Below are positions 8,301 to 15,507 of a stretch of DNA of 17,572 nucleotides, in pieces (within the stretch, counting starts at the first letter, position 1; each line of letters starts with the position of its first letter). The stretch is from assembly GCA_021805885.1 (NCBI GenBank), contig JAJZDR010000007.1, positions 1-17,572 of the forward strand, read 5' to 3'. The position numbers and the translations under genes are program-made. The notes below the pieces were generated by a model. That model did not search any database and was not told the DNA's origin. It was given only the letters and a program-made list of their open reading frames with translations. Source of the stretch: a bacterium. GTDB lineage: Bacteria; Patescibacteria; Dojkabacteria; JAKAPS01; JAJZLI01.

Positions 8301-9263
8301 GCAGTAGGAGTCATTGCAGCTCAAGCTGTTGGTCAGAAAGGATCTCAGTTAACATTAAATTCAAAACATGTTTCAGGAATTATAGGAGGAGCAGATATGT
8401 CTAGAGGTTATTCTAGGATTGAAGAACTTATGGAGGCAAGAATACCTAAAGGAGAAGCAAAAATAGCAGATATATCAGGGACTGTATCTATTGAGAATGT
8501 TGACTCTAAAGTTAGAGTACAAATTATAGGAGATCAAAAAGTTAGACAGGATTATGTACTTATTAAAGATGACATTGTTTCTTTTGTCGGAACAAAGAAG
8601 GTTTTACCTGGGACATTACTTTATACCCATAAAAATGGAATCCAAGTTGTAGCTCCCTTTAAGGGTACTGCAACAATAGAAAAGGGTAAGGCTTTTATAG
8701 AAAGTGATAAAGTTCAATCGAAGGAATATTTGTTTGACGATGATGAGATATTACTTGTTCAGGATAGGGAAAAGATAACAGAAGGTACTGAAATAACAGG
8801 AGGTAATATTAATCCAAATATATTGCTTAAAACGTTGGGTATTATGAAAGCTGAAAAGTATATTATTGATAATCTTTTATATACTTATGAAGATCAGGGT
8901 ATTATTGTCTATGATAAACATATTGAAATTATTGTTTCTCAGATGGGAAGATATGTAAGAGTTACTAACCCTGGAGATTCAGATGTATTACCTGGGTCAT
9001 ACAAAGATATCTTCTTTATAAATGAAGAAAATAAAAAAATAAAAGACTTAGGCGGTAAACCCATTATCTTTGAGAGAAGATTATCTGGTATAACAATTGC
9101 AGCACTACATACAGAAAGTTTCTTATCAGCAGCATCTTTCCAAGAACAGGTGAGGGTATTATCAGATGCTGCGGTATCGGGGAAGATAGATTACTTGCGT
9201 GGATTGAAAGAAAATGTTATTATTGGGCGTAAAATTCCTGTTGGGGAAAAAGCTAGAATCTAG
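5382..9263 (+). CDS. rpoC: DNA-directed RNA polymerase subunit beta'
   Basis: The 1293-residue protein is the catalytic beta' subunit. It has the N-terminal zinc site (C58, C60, C73, C76), the metal-binding NADFDGD motif (552-558) that holds the catalytic Mg2+, the bridge helix ('RKGLADVALKT', from 843), the second zinc site (C877, C948, C955, C958) and the trigger loop around H996. Residues of about 145-240 form a long charged coiled-coil insertion in the N-terminal region; a palindromic repeat (residues 188-196) sits at its probable tip. Position 559, usually Gln after NADFDGD, is Ala. The bridge-helix entry and trigger loop depart from near-universal motifs. The stop codon is the centre of an 18-bp palindrome, and the protein ends in 'VIIGRKIPVGEKARI', close to the usual end. 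It follows rpoB by 22 bases without a visible Shine-Dalgarno sequence. Confidence 0.98.
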   Translation: MVKDFKALKITLASPDNIQDWSHGEVKKAETINYRTQRPEVGGLMCEKIFGPTKNYECYCGKYKKIRYKGIICDKCGVEVTTRNVRRERMGHIKLASPVTHIWYVHEVPNKLSLLLDITQKKLISVLYFSRYVVLDINEEAKNKSIDLIKNKIEEEEKIHKENLQSQIDSIKDENASVIKDMIKESKGSGSKEPRFKDEKNAEALELQVEKINFKYRQKIAKLKEEQGLIFEELSKANQDLLSLVKRMIIGEVVSEEEYGRLLSNDLEFFKLGMGSEAIRTLLSRINLEELSKELYKDINAKSIQKRVRVIQRLKIVEGFRKNNMKPEWMVLDIIPVIPPDLRPIIQLPGGRFATSDLNDLYRRVINRNNRLKKLVDLGAPDVILRNEKRMLQESVDALFDNQHRPSPPVLNSRRIPYKSLSDNIRGKYGRFRENLLGKRVDYSGRAVITAGPDLNLYQCGLPKKMALELFKPFVMREILYRDLAPNIKGAKMLFEQSTPEVWDILEEVIKDRPVLLNRAPTLHKQGVQGFYPILIEGDAIKLHPLSCDGFNADFDGDAMAVHVPLSDEAILEVKNLMMAHSNLFLAADGAPVITLKRDMVYGCYYLTSIAKESLQYTFSSPDDLLSAQEKGLVHFRDLVNVRIDGEIIKTTAGRIIFNNVLPEEIPYVNEITNDVLITSIIISCVEKIGAKETIPILDKLKDLGFKYALKSDFSISLSDCKILPEKDSMIAEANSKVEKLVDSYKEGLITKGERIQLSTVLWKEVTDSIAEKSLANLDDSNIFKTIVTNKFMGANIDQLKQIIGMKGLVIDPTGGIVELPVKSNYVEGFSVFEYLVEARSTRKGLADVALKTSNTGYLTRRMVDVAHDVIIREEDCKNFGEGYEISKSDKRELKFELRIYGRVVASDIQVDGKVLYPINTIIDRSTAHDIANNSGIDKVYLRTPLTCGSQYGLCTMCYGYNMSDNKLVGIGTAVGVIAAQAVGQKGSQLTLNSKHVSGIIGGADMSRGYSRIEELMEARIPKGEAKIADISGTVSIENVDSKVRVQIIGDQKVRQDYVLIKDDIVSFVGTKKVLPGTLLYTHKNGIQVVAPFKGTATIEKGKAFIESDKVQSKEYLFDDDEILLVQDREKITEGTEITGGNINPNILLKTLGIMKAEKYIIDNLLYTYEDQGIIVYDKHIEIIVSQMGRYVRVTNPGDSDVLPGSYKDIFFINEENKKIKDLGGKPIIFERRLSGITIAALHTESFLSAASFQEQVRVLSDAAVSGKIDYLRGLKENVIIGRKIPVGEKARI
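5943..5969. repeat. palindromic 12+3+12 mini-repeat in rpoC
   Basis: The units GGTTCTGGATCC and GAACCTAGGTTC are joined by AAA. The second unit is a perfect 12-bp palindrome, and GGTTCT at the left also pairs with AGAACC inside the element. Length and layout match the rpoB copy exactly (27 bases, 9 codons). It encodes residues 188-196, breaking a long charged coiled coil, so it probably forms the turn at its tip. Several bases differ from the rpoB copy but the pairing is kept, as expected for a structured repeat. Confidence 0.65.
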
Positions 9264-9326
9264 ATTCTAGAATATCATGAATTTAGGTCTTATGATTTAA
9301 ATTCTAAATCTGGATTAAGAATTTAA
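9253..9326. repeat. palindromes at the rpoC 3' end and rpoC-rpsL spacer
   Basis: CTAGAATCTAGATTCTAG (9253-9270) is an 18-bp perfect palindrome whose core GAATCTAGATTC matches the 12-base unit seen inside other genes. The rpoC stop TAG (9261-9263) is at its centre. Next, ATCAT (9274-9278) can pair with ATGAT (9292-9296). Then 9297-9326 forms a 30-base near-palindrome: TTAAATTCT pairs with AGAATTTAA, and inside it AATC pairs with GATT around TG, with a single A-A mismatch. No T-run follows, so this is not a standard terminator. It could act as an mRNA processing or stability structure between rpoC and rpsL. Confidence 0.65.
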
Positions 9327-9346
9327 GATTATTTTAAATATATATT

Positions 9347-9760
9347 ATGTCAAGATTGTCACAACTTGTAAGGAAACCTAGGAAAGATAAAGTGAAAAAA
9401 ACAAAGTATAAGGCTTTAGCTTTTTCATATAATTCGCTAAAGAATAGATATATAGTAAATAATTCTCCTTTTAAAAAAGGTGTTTGTACTGTGGTAAGAA
9501 CTACTACCCCTAAAAAACCTAATTCTGCAATAAGAAAAATTGCAAAAGTCAGACTTTCAAATAGATCAGAGATTACCGCATATATTCCAGGTGAAGGGCA
9601 CAAACTTCAAGAGCACTCAGTTGTTCTTGTAAGGGCAGGAAAAGTTCCTGATGTTCCTGTTGCTAAATATCATATTGTTAGAGGAACTTATGATGATGCT
9701 GGAGGAGTTGAAAATAGAAAGAAAGGTAGATCTAGGTATGGAACCAAGAAGGCTAAATAA
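9347..9760 (+). CDS. rpsL: 30S ribosomal protein S12
   Basis: This 137-residue S12 sits in the decoding centre of the small subunit. It has the family blocks '[15 protein letters not shown]' (N-terminal tail), '[19 protein letters not shown]', '[19 protein letters not shown]' and '[11 protein letters not shown]'. The segment '[13 protein letters not shown]' is the extra loop of the long S12 form, as in Bacillus, and accounts for the length. The lysine equivalent to E. coli K42 is present, but the second streptomycin-related loop reads '[13 protein letters not shown]': K87 is Pro (P101 here) and G91 is Val. The Asp that is methylthiolated in many bacteria is kept (D102). No Shine-Dalgarno sequence precedes the start. 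It begins 83 bases after rpoC and 17 bases separate it from rpsG. Confidence 0.97.
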   Translation: MSRLSQLVRKPRKDKVKKTKYKALAFSYNSLKNRYIVNNSPFKKGVCTVVRTTTPKKPNSAIRKIAKVRLSNRSEITAYIPGEGHKLQEHSVVLVRAGKVPDVPVAKYHIVRGTYDDAGGVENRKKGRSRYGTKKAK

Positions 9761-9777
9761 TATATAATTATAAAACT

Positions 9778-10242
9778 ATGAGAGGACGAAAAGCACCAAA
9801 AAGACAAATAAACCCTGATATAAAAATGAACAGTGCTAAAGTTGAGAAGTTCATAAATAATTTAATGATGGGTGGTAAAAAATCTATTGCAAGAAAAGTT
9901 TTCTATTCATCAATAGATCAGGTAGCAAGTGAGGTTAAAAAGGACCCATTAGATGTTTTTATAAAAATAATGAATAATGTTTCTCCAACAATAGAAGTAC
10001 GCTCTAGAAGGGTTGGTGGAGCTAATTATCAAATTCCAGTTCCAGTATCATCAGCACGTGCAGAAGCACTTGCAATAAGATGGATTATTCAATCTGCAAG
10101 AGCTAAAAAAGGTATGCCTATGAATGAGAAATTAAAGAACGAGTTCTTAGATGCATATAATAACACTGGTCTTGCAATTAAAAAGAAAACTGATGTCGAA
10201 AAGATGGCAGAATCTAATAGAGCATTTTCTCATTTAGCTTAA
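9778..10242 (+). CDS. rpsG: 30S ribosomal protein S7
   Basis: The 154-residue protein is S7, the primary 16S rRNA-binding protein that starts assembly of the 30S head and lines the E-site tRNA exit. Diagnostic segments are the N-terminal 'MRGRKAPKRQINPD', the beta-hairpin block 'VRSRRVGGANYQIPVPV', 'LAIRWIIQSAR', and the C-terminal 'KMAESNRAFSHLA'. Length is normal. It lies between rpsL and fusA as in the classical str operon. The start is preceded by AT-only sequence with no Shine-Dalgarno match. In E. coli S7 represses its own operon by binding the rpsL-rpsG spacer; here that spacer is only 17 bases, too short for the same structure. Confidence 0.97.
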   Translation: MRGRKAPKRQINPDIKMNSAKVEKFINNLMMGGKKSIARKVFYSSIDQVASEVKKDPLDVFIKIMNNVSPTIEVRSRRVGGANYQIPVPVSSARAEALAIRWIIQSARAKKGMPMNEKLKNEFLDAYNNTGLAIKKKTDVEKMAESNRAFSHLA

Positions 10243-10265
10243 TTTAAAATAATAGTTTCCTATAT

Positions 10266-12329
10266 ATGGATAAGATAAGAAACATAGGTATTATTGCTCA
10301 TATTGATGCTGGAAAAACAACATCAACTGAAAGAGTTTTATACTATACTGGTAAAACATATAAAATAGGAGAAGTTCATGAAGGTGAGGCAGTAATGGAT
10401 TGGATGGCTCAAGAGAAAGAAAGAGGTATTACCATTACATCAGCTGCAACAACAACATTTTGGACACTGGGAGATTCTAAATATAGGATTAATATCATAG
10501 ATACACCAGGGCATGTTGATTTTACTGCAGAAGTTGAGAGATCTTTAAGGGTTCTTGATGGAGGAGTTGTTGTTTTTGATGGTAAGATGGGCGTAGAACC
10601 TCAATCTGAAACGGTTTGGAGACAGGCTGATAAGTACAATGTTCCAAGAATTTGTTTTGTGAATAAACTTGATGGTATAGGAGCTGATTTTTATATGTCA
10701 TATAAATCTATAGTTGAAAGATTAGGTGCTAACATTGTAGTTATGCAACTTCCAATAGGAATAGAGTCTAACTTTAAAGGCATTGTTGATCTTGTAGAAA
10801 ATAAGGCATATATGTATAAAAACGATCTTGGTACAGATATTGAAAAAATTGAAATTCCAGAAGATATGAAGGCAGAGGTAGAAGAATATAGGTTGAAACT
10901 TTTTGAGAAGGCTGCAGAATGTGGGAATAATGATGTTATGGAGAAATATTTGAATGGGGAAGTATTAACCACTGAAGAAGTATATTCATCACTTAGAGCT
11001 GGAGTTATATCAAATACTATTTTTCCAGTTTTTTGCGGATCTGCGCTTAAGAATAAAGGGGTGCAGTTACTTCTTGATGCAGTGGTAAGATTATTGCCTT
11101 CCCCTTTAGATACTCCTCCAATTGTAGGGGAAGACAAGAAAGGCGAAAGTGTAAAAATAGACATTAGTGATAATGCCCCTTTTTGTGCTTTGGCTTTTAA
11201 GATAATGGTTGATCCTAATGTGGGTAAGCTTACATTTTTTAGAGTATATGGAGGTAAAGTAAAAAAAGGATCATATATTCTTAACTCTACAAAAGGTGTA
11301 AAAGAAAGAGTATCTAGAATACTTTTGATGCATGCTAACCATAGAGAAGAGATAGATGAACTTGGGGCAGGGGAGATAGGCGCTCTTGTTGGACTAAAAG
11401 ATACTGTAACAGGAGATACATTGACTGACGAATCATACCCAGTATTATTGGAAAATATTACATTCCCAGAACCTGTTGTATCTATAGCAATTGAGCCTAA
11501 AACTAAAGCAGATCAAGAAAAAATGTCGTTAGCTATACATAAACTTGCAGAAGAAGATCCTACTTTTAAAGTAGAATCTGATATTGAAACAGGACAGACA
11601 ATAATATCAGGTATGGGAGAATTACACTTGGATATTATTGTTGATAGAATGAAAAGAGAATTTAATGTTGATGCAAATGTTGGAAAACCTCAGGTTGCAT
11701 ATAGGGAAACTATAACTGAAGAGGCTCGTGCTGAAGGAAAATATATAAAACAGTCTGGAGGAAGAGGACAATATGGACATTGTTTTATACGTATTGAACC
11801 TAATGAAACAGGTAATGGTTTTGAATTTAAGAGTGAAATTAAAGGGGGGTCAATACCTCAAGAATATATACCTTCCATTGAGAAAGGTATTAAAGAGACA
11901 ATGACAAGCGGTACCGTGGCAGGATATCCAGTTGTTGATGTGAAGGCTTTTGTTTATGATGGATCATTTCATGAAGTTGACTCATCTGAAATGGCGTTTA
12001 AAATTGCTGCATCTATGGCATTTAAAGATGCAATGAATAAAGCAGCTCCTGTATTACTGGAACCTATAATGAAGGTAGAAGTTGTTACTCCAGATGAGTT
12101 TATGGGATCTGTTAATGGTATTTTGACTGCAAAGAGAGGTTTGATACTTGGTGTGTCACAAAGAGGTAATGCAAGAGTTATACAGGCTGAAGTACCACTA
12201 TCAAATATGTTTGGTTTTACTACAGAGTTAAGATCTATAACATCTGGAAGAGGATCTTCTTCTATGGAATTTGAAAAATATGCAATAGTCCCAAGGAATA
12301 TTGTAGAAGAAATACAAAAAGGGATATAA
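10266..12329 (+). CDS. fusA: translation elongation factor G
   Basis: The 687-residue GTPase drives translocation of tRNA and mRNA on the ribosome. GTP-binding motifs are all present: the P-loop 'AHIDAGKTT' (11-19), 'ERGITITSA' in switch I, 'DTPGHVDF' (79-86, with H83 in the catalytic position), 'NKLD' (133-136) and 'GSALKNKG'. Later domains show '[14 protein letters not shown]', 'GGRGQYGHC' (domain IV) and the C-terminal '[16 protein letters not shown]'. Length is normal and no repeat insertion is visible. Upstream sequence has no Shine-Dalgarno match. It ends the str cluster: tuf does not follow, and a tRNA gene begins about 95 bases later. It is one of the least unusual proteins in the window. 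Confidence 0.98.
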   Translation: MDKIRNIGIIAHIDAGKTTSTERVLYYTGKTYKIGEVHEGEAVMDWMAQEKERGITITSAATTTFWTLGDSKYRINIIDTPGHVDFTAEVERSLRVLDGGVVVFDGKMGVEPQSETVWRQADKYNVPRICFVNKLDGIGADFYMSYKSIVERLGANIVVMQLPIGIESNFKGIVDLVENKAYMYKNDLGTDIEKIEIPEDMKAEVEEYRLKLFEKAAECGNNDVMEKYLNGEVLTTEEVYSSLRAGVISNTIFPVFCGSALKNKGVQLLLDAVVRLLPSPLDTPPIVGEDKKGESVKIDISDNAPFCALAFKIMVDPNVGKLTFFRVYGGKVKKGSYILNSTKGVKERVSRILLMHANHREEIDELGAGEIGALVGLKDTVTGDTLTDESYPVLLENITFPEPVVSIAIEPKTKADQEKMSLAIHKLAEEDPTFKVESDIETGQTIISGMGELHLDIIVDRMKREFNVDANVGKPQVAYRETITEEARAEGKYIKQSGGRGQYGHCFIRIEPNETGNGFEFKSEIKGGSIPQEYIPSIEKGIKETMTSGTVAGYPVVDVKAFVYDGSFHEVDSSEMAFKIAASMAFKDAMNKAAPVLLEPIMKVEVVTPDEFMGSVNGILTAKRGLILGVSQRGNARVIQAEVPLSNMFGFTTELRSITSGRGSSSMEFEKYAIVPRNIVEEIQKGI

Positions 12330-12393
12330 ACCAATCTAGTAAAAATTCAATTAATTAATTAAGTAAGTACGTGATTAATATTAATTTATTCTG

Positions 12394-12399
12394 TATAAT
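12394..12399 (+). promoter_or_regulatory. -10 element of a probable tRNA-Leu promoter
   Basis: A perfect TATAAT lies 25 bases before the mature tRNA end. At 16-17 bp spacing the -35 region reads GTGATTA, a poor match, so the call rests on the -10 and its position. Confidence 0.45.
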
Positions 12400-12424
12400 G
12401 TAGGTTATATGCTAGCATTATAAT

Positions 12425-12508
12425 GCCGGAATGGCGGAATTGGTAGACGCACAGGACTCAAAATCCTGCGAGAGCAATCTTATGTGGGTTCAAGTCCCTC
12501 TTCCGGCA
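12425..12508 (+). tRNA. tRNA-Leu(CAA)
   Basis: The 84-base gene folds as a class II tRNA. The acceptor stem pairs GCCGGAA (12425-12431) with TTCCGGC (12501-12507), with discriminator A at 12508. The D-arm contains 'TTGGTAGACGC'. The anticodon stem CAGGA/TCCTG encloses the loop CTCAAAA, giving anticodon CAA, which reads UUG leucine codons. A long variable arm follows, and the T-arm is GGG TTCAAGT CCC. The 3' CCA is not encoded (the next bases are GAT), so CCA must be added by nucleotidyltransferase. A reading frame that starts inside this gene and runs into efp is not a real protein start. Confidence 0.97.
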
Positions 12509-12547
12509 GATTACCTTTGGTATATAATTTTATTGAATATAATTATT

Positions 12548-13099
12548 ATGGCAATATTATCTTCAAACGAACTAAGACAAGAGACTGTTTTTAAAGATGG
12601 TTATGATTATTTTATAGTGTTAAAATATGACAGAGTTGTTCAAGGAAGGGGAGGAATGACAGTAAAAATAAAGGTGAAAAATCTTAAATCTGGATCTATA
12701 GTAGAGAAAGGATATAAGGGGAATGACAAGGTTGAATCTGTGGATCTTTCAAAAAGGAGTGCTCAATTTCTCTATTCTGATGGGGTAAACTTACATTTTA
12801 TGGATACAGAAACATTTGATCAGGTGGAAATTGAAGGACAAAATAAATATTTTAAAGAAGGTGACAAGGCTGTTATATCTTATCTTGAGGGTGACCCTAT
12901 CAGTGTAGATATACCTAATGTGGTATTATTAAAGGTGGAGTATACACAAGTCGGAGGAAATAGTGGGAACACTGTATCTAATGCGTTGAAGGAGGCAAAA
13001 ATGGAAACTGGTATAACTGTTATGGTGCCTCTTTTTATCAAAACTGGAGAAGTAATTAAAGTCGCAACTTCAAATGATGAATATAAAGGAAGAAAGTAA
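12548..13099 (+). CDS. efp: translation elongation factor P
   Basis: The 183-residue protein is EF-P, which binds between the P and E sites and relieves stalling at polyproline. It has the three-domain length of the family, 'KVKNLKSGSIVEKGYKG' in domain I, and the C-terminal 'VPLFIKTGEVIKVATSNDEYKGR' block (split by position, residues about 158-180). I chose the ATG at 12548 because it gives the normal N-terminus ('MAILSSNELRQE') and length; the frame is open further upstream but only through the tRNA gene. The tip of the domain I loop reads 'VVQGRGGMT' with Arg at position 34, where E. coli has the lysine modified by EpmA. The 3' end overlaps the next gene by 26 bases. Confidence 0.95.
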   Translation: MAILSSNELRQETVFKDGYDYFIVLKYDRVVQGRGGMTVKIKVKNLKSGSIVEKGYKGNDKVESVDLSKRSAQFLYSDGVNLHFMDTETFDQVEIEGQNKYFKEGDKAVISYLEGDPISVDIPNVVLLKVEYTQVGGNSGNTVSNALKEAKMETGITVMVPLFIKTGEVIKVATSNDEYKGRK

Positions 13100-14405
13100 T
13101 ATATCTGAATCAAATATAACAAAGGTTGTTTTAGACAACAATGTCAGACTTATACATTGTAAAATTCCCACATCTTCTTTTGTAACAATTGAAATTTCAG
13201 TCTTGGCAGGATCTAGAAATGAGAGTGATGATGAGATGGGTATAGCACATTTTCTAGAGCATACAATGTTTTCTGGTACAGATAAAAGGCCAAATAATAA
13301 AGTAATAGGATTTGAAATAGAGTCTTTGGGTGGAAGTATGAATGCTTTTACATCAGAGGAAACTACTGCCTATTATATAAAAATTCCATACGAAAATTTT
13401 ACTAAAGCATTTGAAATTTTATCAGATATGTTTTTACATTCTAATTTTAATAGTTCATATCTAGAGATAGAGAAGGGAGTTGTTAAAGAAGAACTTAGAA
13501 TGTATGAAGATACTCCACAGAGAGATATTTTCACTCTATATAATGAACTTTTATATAAAGGTACCCCTTTAGGTAGAAATATCGGAGGAACAGTTTCAAG
13601 TATTGATAATATAACAAGAGCAAAGGTGATAAATTTTATAAAAAACAATTACTTTCTTAACAATATTGTTATATCAATTGTTGGTAATGTTGATACAAAA
13701 GAAGCGATAGATACAGTAATAAAATATTTTAAAAATGATAATCTTGGAGCCAGAGCTCTAGTCAATGGTGAAAATAAATATATTAAATCTAAATTCTCAG
13801 AAGATAGTATAAAAGTTAAGAAAAAATATGTTAATCAAACACATTTCATACTTGGTTTTAGGGGTTACCCTGCTGGAGATAACAGACAATATAGTCTAAA
13901 TGTACTATCCGCTATTATAGGTGGTGGCTTTGGGGCATGGCTCTTCCAAAAATTACGTAATGAAATGGGTGTTGCTTACTATGTATATTCTGGAACCCAG
14001 GAATATATGGATATAGGGGATTTACACATAGTAGCAGGGGTTGATAATCAAAGGTTTGAAGAATCTTTGGAGACAATTATTAAGACTATATCATCTTTAA
14101 AAAGCAAAAATATAAAAAAAGAAGATATTGTAAGGGCGAAAGAATATATAAAAGGTAGTATATCTTCATATTTTGAAACTACAGATAATATGGCATCTTT
14201 TTTTGCAGATGAAGAGTTAAAATTTGGAAAGATAAGATCTTTAGATGATATGAAATCATCCATAGATAAAGTATCTCTAGACTCTCTATATAATGTATTT
14301 GAAGATATAACATGTCAAGATATACAAAACCATATTTACCTGGCTTGTATATTGCCAGAAAAAACACACACATCTAATTTAGATAGTATTATAAAAAATG
14401 TTTAA
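13074..14405 (+). CDS. M16 family zinc metallopeptidase
   Basis: The 443-residue protein has the inverted zinc motif HFLEH (H59-H63), whose two histidines bind zinc and whose glutamate is catalytic. The third ligand is one of E139/E140 in 'VVKEELRMYEDTP', at the right distance of about 76 residues. A second domain holds 'VAYYVYSGTQEYMDIG'. Overall it matches the bacterial processing-peptidase-like M16B group (PqqL/YmxG type), about 420-440 residues. No signal peptide is seen, so it is probably cytoplasmic and degrades or trims peptides. The first ATG (13074) overlaps the end of efp by 26 bases; the adjacent ATG at 13077 is an equally good start. Its end overlaps the following membrane-protein gene by 8 bases, suggesting coupled translation. 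Confidence 0.93.
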   Translation: MMNIKEESNISESNITKVVLDNNVRLIHCKIPTSSFVTIEISVLAGSRNESDDEMGIAHFLEHTMFSGTDKRPNNKVIGFEIESLGGSMNAFTSEETTAYYIKIPYENFTKAFEILSDMFLHSNFNSSYLEIEKGVVKEELRMYEDTPQRDIFTLYNELLYKGTPLGRNIGGTVSSIDNITRAKVINFIKNNYFLNNIVISIVGNVDTKEAIDTVIKYFKNDNLGARALVNGENKYIKSKFSEDSIKVKKKYVNQTHFILGFRGYPAGDNRQYSLNVLSAIIGGGFGAWLFQKLRNEMGVAYYVYSGTQEYMDIGDLHIVAGVDNQRFEESLETIIKTISSLKSKNIKKEDIVRAKEYIKGSISSYFETTDNMASFFADEELKFGKIRSLDDMKSSIDKVSLDSLYNVFEDITCQDIQNHIYLACILPEKTHTSNLDSIIKNV

Positions 14406-15057
14406 TATTAGTATATTAAATGTTCTTTTTAATATATTATTCATACTTTTTGCAGTACTCACCCTATGGTTAGTCTTTTATAAAACAGGGGAGAATGCAG
14501 GTAGTCATTCTGCAATGATTACTAATAATGATTTTTGGGATTTTGTATTTTTACTGTTTATCTCTTTCATCTTTGGATATCTAATCTTATCCTATATAGG
14601 GGTTATATATCTATCTTTACTATTTACACTACTGTTTTTAAAACTTAAAACCTATAACTGGACACTTGTATTTGATTTCTATGCTTTATTTATGAGTATT
14701 ATTCTTGTTCCTTATTTTATCCCTATTGGTATAGTTTATATTCTCATATTATTACTTATCGTGGTATTTATAATACTATCCAATGGATTTAGATCCAATT
14801 TAAGGAATCTTCATTATGGTAAAATTGTACCTTCAAAACTATTATTTCAGGGTTACGCGGTAACTGTACTATTTACAATTTTATCTATAATATATTTTTT
14901 TAATTCTAGATTGTGGGTGGTAAAGAATAATTTTATATATAACCTTGATCTTTGTGCTATATTATTAACAATTGGTCTTTTTTGTTTACTATTAAAATTG
15001 TTCTTAAAAAATGAAGAACTAACTTTTGATATATTAAAGAAAAGAAATAGAGTTTAA
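14398..15057 (+). CDS. polytopic membrane protein, possibly Lgt-like
   Basis: The 219-residue protein is dominated by hydrophobic helices. I count about six spans, near residues 5-27, 48-68, 69-82, 90-110, 112-128 and 150-168, with another near 183-203. The layout ('FYKTGENAG' after the first span, an FWDF before the second, and 'YGKIVPSKLLFQGYAV' before the last pair) faintly recalls prolipoprotein diacylglyceryl transferase (Lgt). However, the conserved arginines and the Lgt signature are missing, so if related it is a degenerate or repurposed member. Otherwise the function is unknown. It overlaps the M16 gene by 8 bases and ends 114 bases before the DksA-like gene, closing that operon. Confidence 0.6.
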   Translation: MFNISILNVLFNILFILFAVLTLWLVFYKTGENAGSHSAMITNNDFWDFVFLLFISFIFGYLILSYIGVIYLSLLFTLLFLKLKTYNWTLVFDFYALFMSIILVPYFIPIGIVYILILLLIVVFIILSNGFRSNLRNLHYGKIVPSKLLFQGYAVTVLFTILSIIYFFNSRLWVVKNNFIYNLDLCAILLTIGLFCLLLKLFLKNEELTFDILKKRNRV

Positions 15058-15121
15058 AAAAAATCATATAAATACTTTAGATATAGGATAAATATTATTT
15101 AATACAAATTTTTTTATTTTA

Positions 15122-15130
15122 TGGTATACT
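15122..15130 (+). promoter_or_regulatory. extended -10 promoter for the DksA-like gene
   Basis: TGGTATACT fits the extended -10 pattern TGnTATAAT with one mismatch. Transcription would start near 15137, about 35 bases before the ATG at 15172. No good -35 is seen at 17 bp, which an extended -10 can tolerate. GAGGTG at 15153-15158 is a Shine-Dalgarno-like match but lies 13 bases from the ATG, longer than usual. Confidence 0.5.
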
Positions 15131-15171
15131 GGTTCAACAAAAATTTACTTTAGAGGTGTGAGATTATATTC

Positions 15172-15507
15172 ATGGATAAGATTAAAAAACAACTAGAAGC
15201 TGAAAAAAATAGAATTCTACATGAGATAGAGAGTACAAGTAACTCTGTTTTAGAGGCATCGCCTGATGATAATGCTGAATTTTTTGATGACGTTGATAAT
15301 TTAAATCAAAGGATTGAGAATTTAGATATTAAAGATAAGCTTAGGGAAGTTCTGATGGATGTAGATTCGGCGTTATCAAAGATAGATAAAGGTAAATATG
15401 GAATTTGTGAAAACTGTAAAAAACCTATCGAGAAAAAGAGACTTGAAACATATCCATTTGCAAAGTACTGTACCAATTGTATGAATAAGTTGGAAAATGA
15501 AGAATAG
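15172..15507 (+). CDS. DksA/TraR-type zinc-finger protein
   Basis: The 111-residue protein has a charged helical N-terminal half and a C-terminal C4 zinc finger: C79, C82, C100 and C103 in the spacing CxxC-x17-CxxC, within 'GKYGICENCKKPIEKKR'. This is the DksA/TraR family, whose E. coli members reach through the secondary channel of RNA polymerase and adjust initiation, DksA with ppGpp. The acidic stretch 'SPDDNAEFFDDVDN' is in the region expected at the coiled-coil tip, but I cannot match the DxxDxA motif with certainty. It has its own promoter and overlaps the following gene by 11 bases. Given the divergent polymerase nearby, its binding surface may have co-evolved (inference). Confidence 0.88.
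   Translation: MDKIKKQLEAEKNRILHEIESTSNSVLEASPDDNAEFFDDVDNLNQRIENLDIKDKLREVLMDVDSALSKIDKGKYGICENCKKPIEKKRLETYPFAKYCTNCMNKLENEE

Noticed and set aside
12431..12547. In-frame 5' extension of efp starting inside the tRNA gene
   Set aside because: The extension translates tRNA-Leu and spacer; the ATG at 12548 gives the normal EF-P N-terminus and length.
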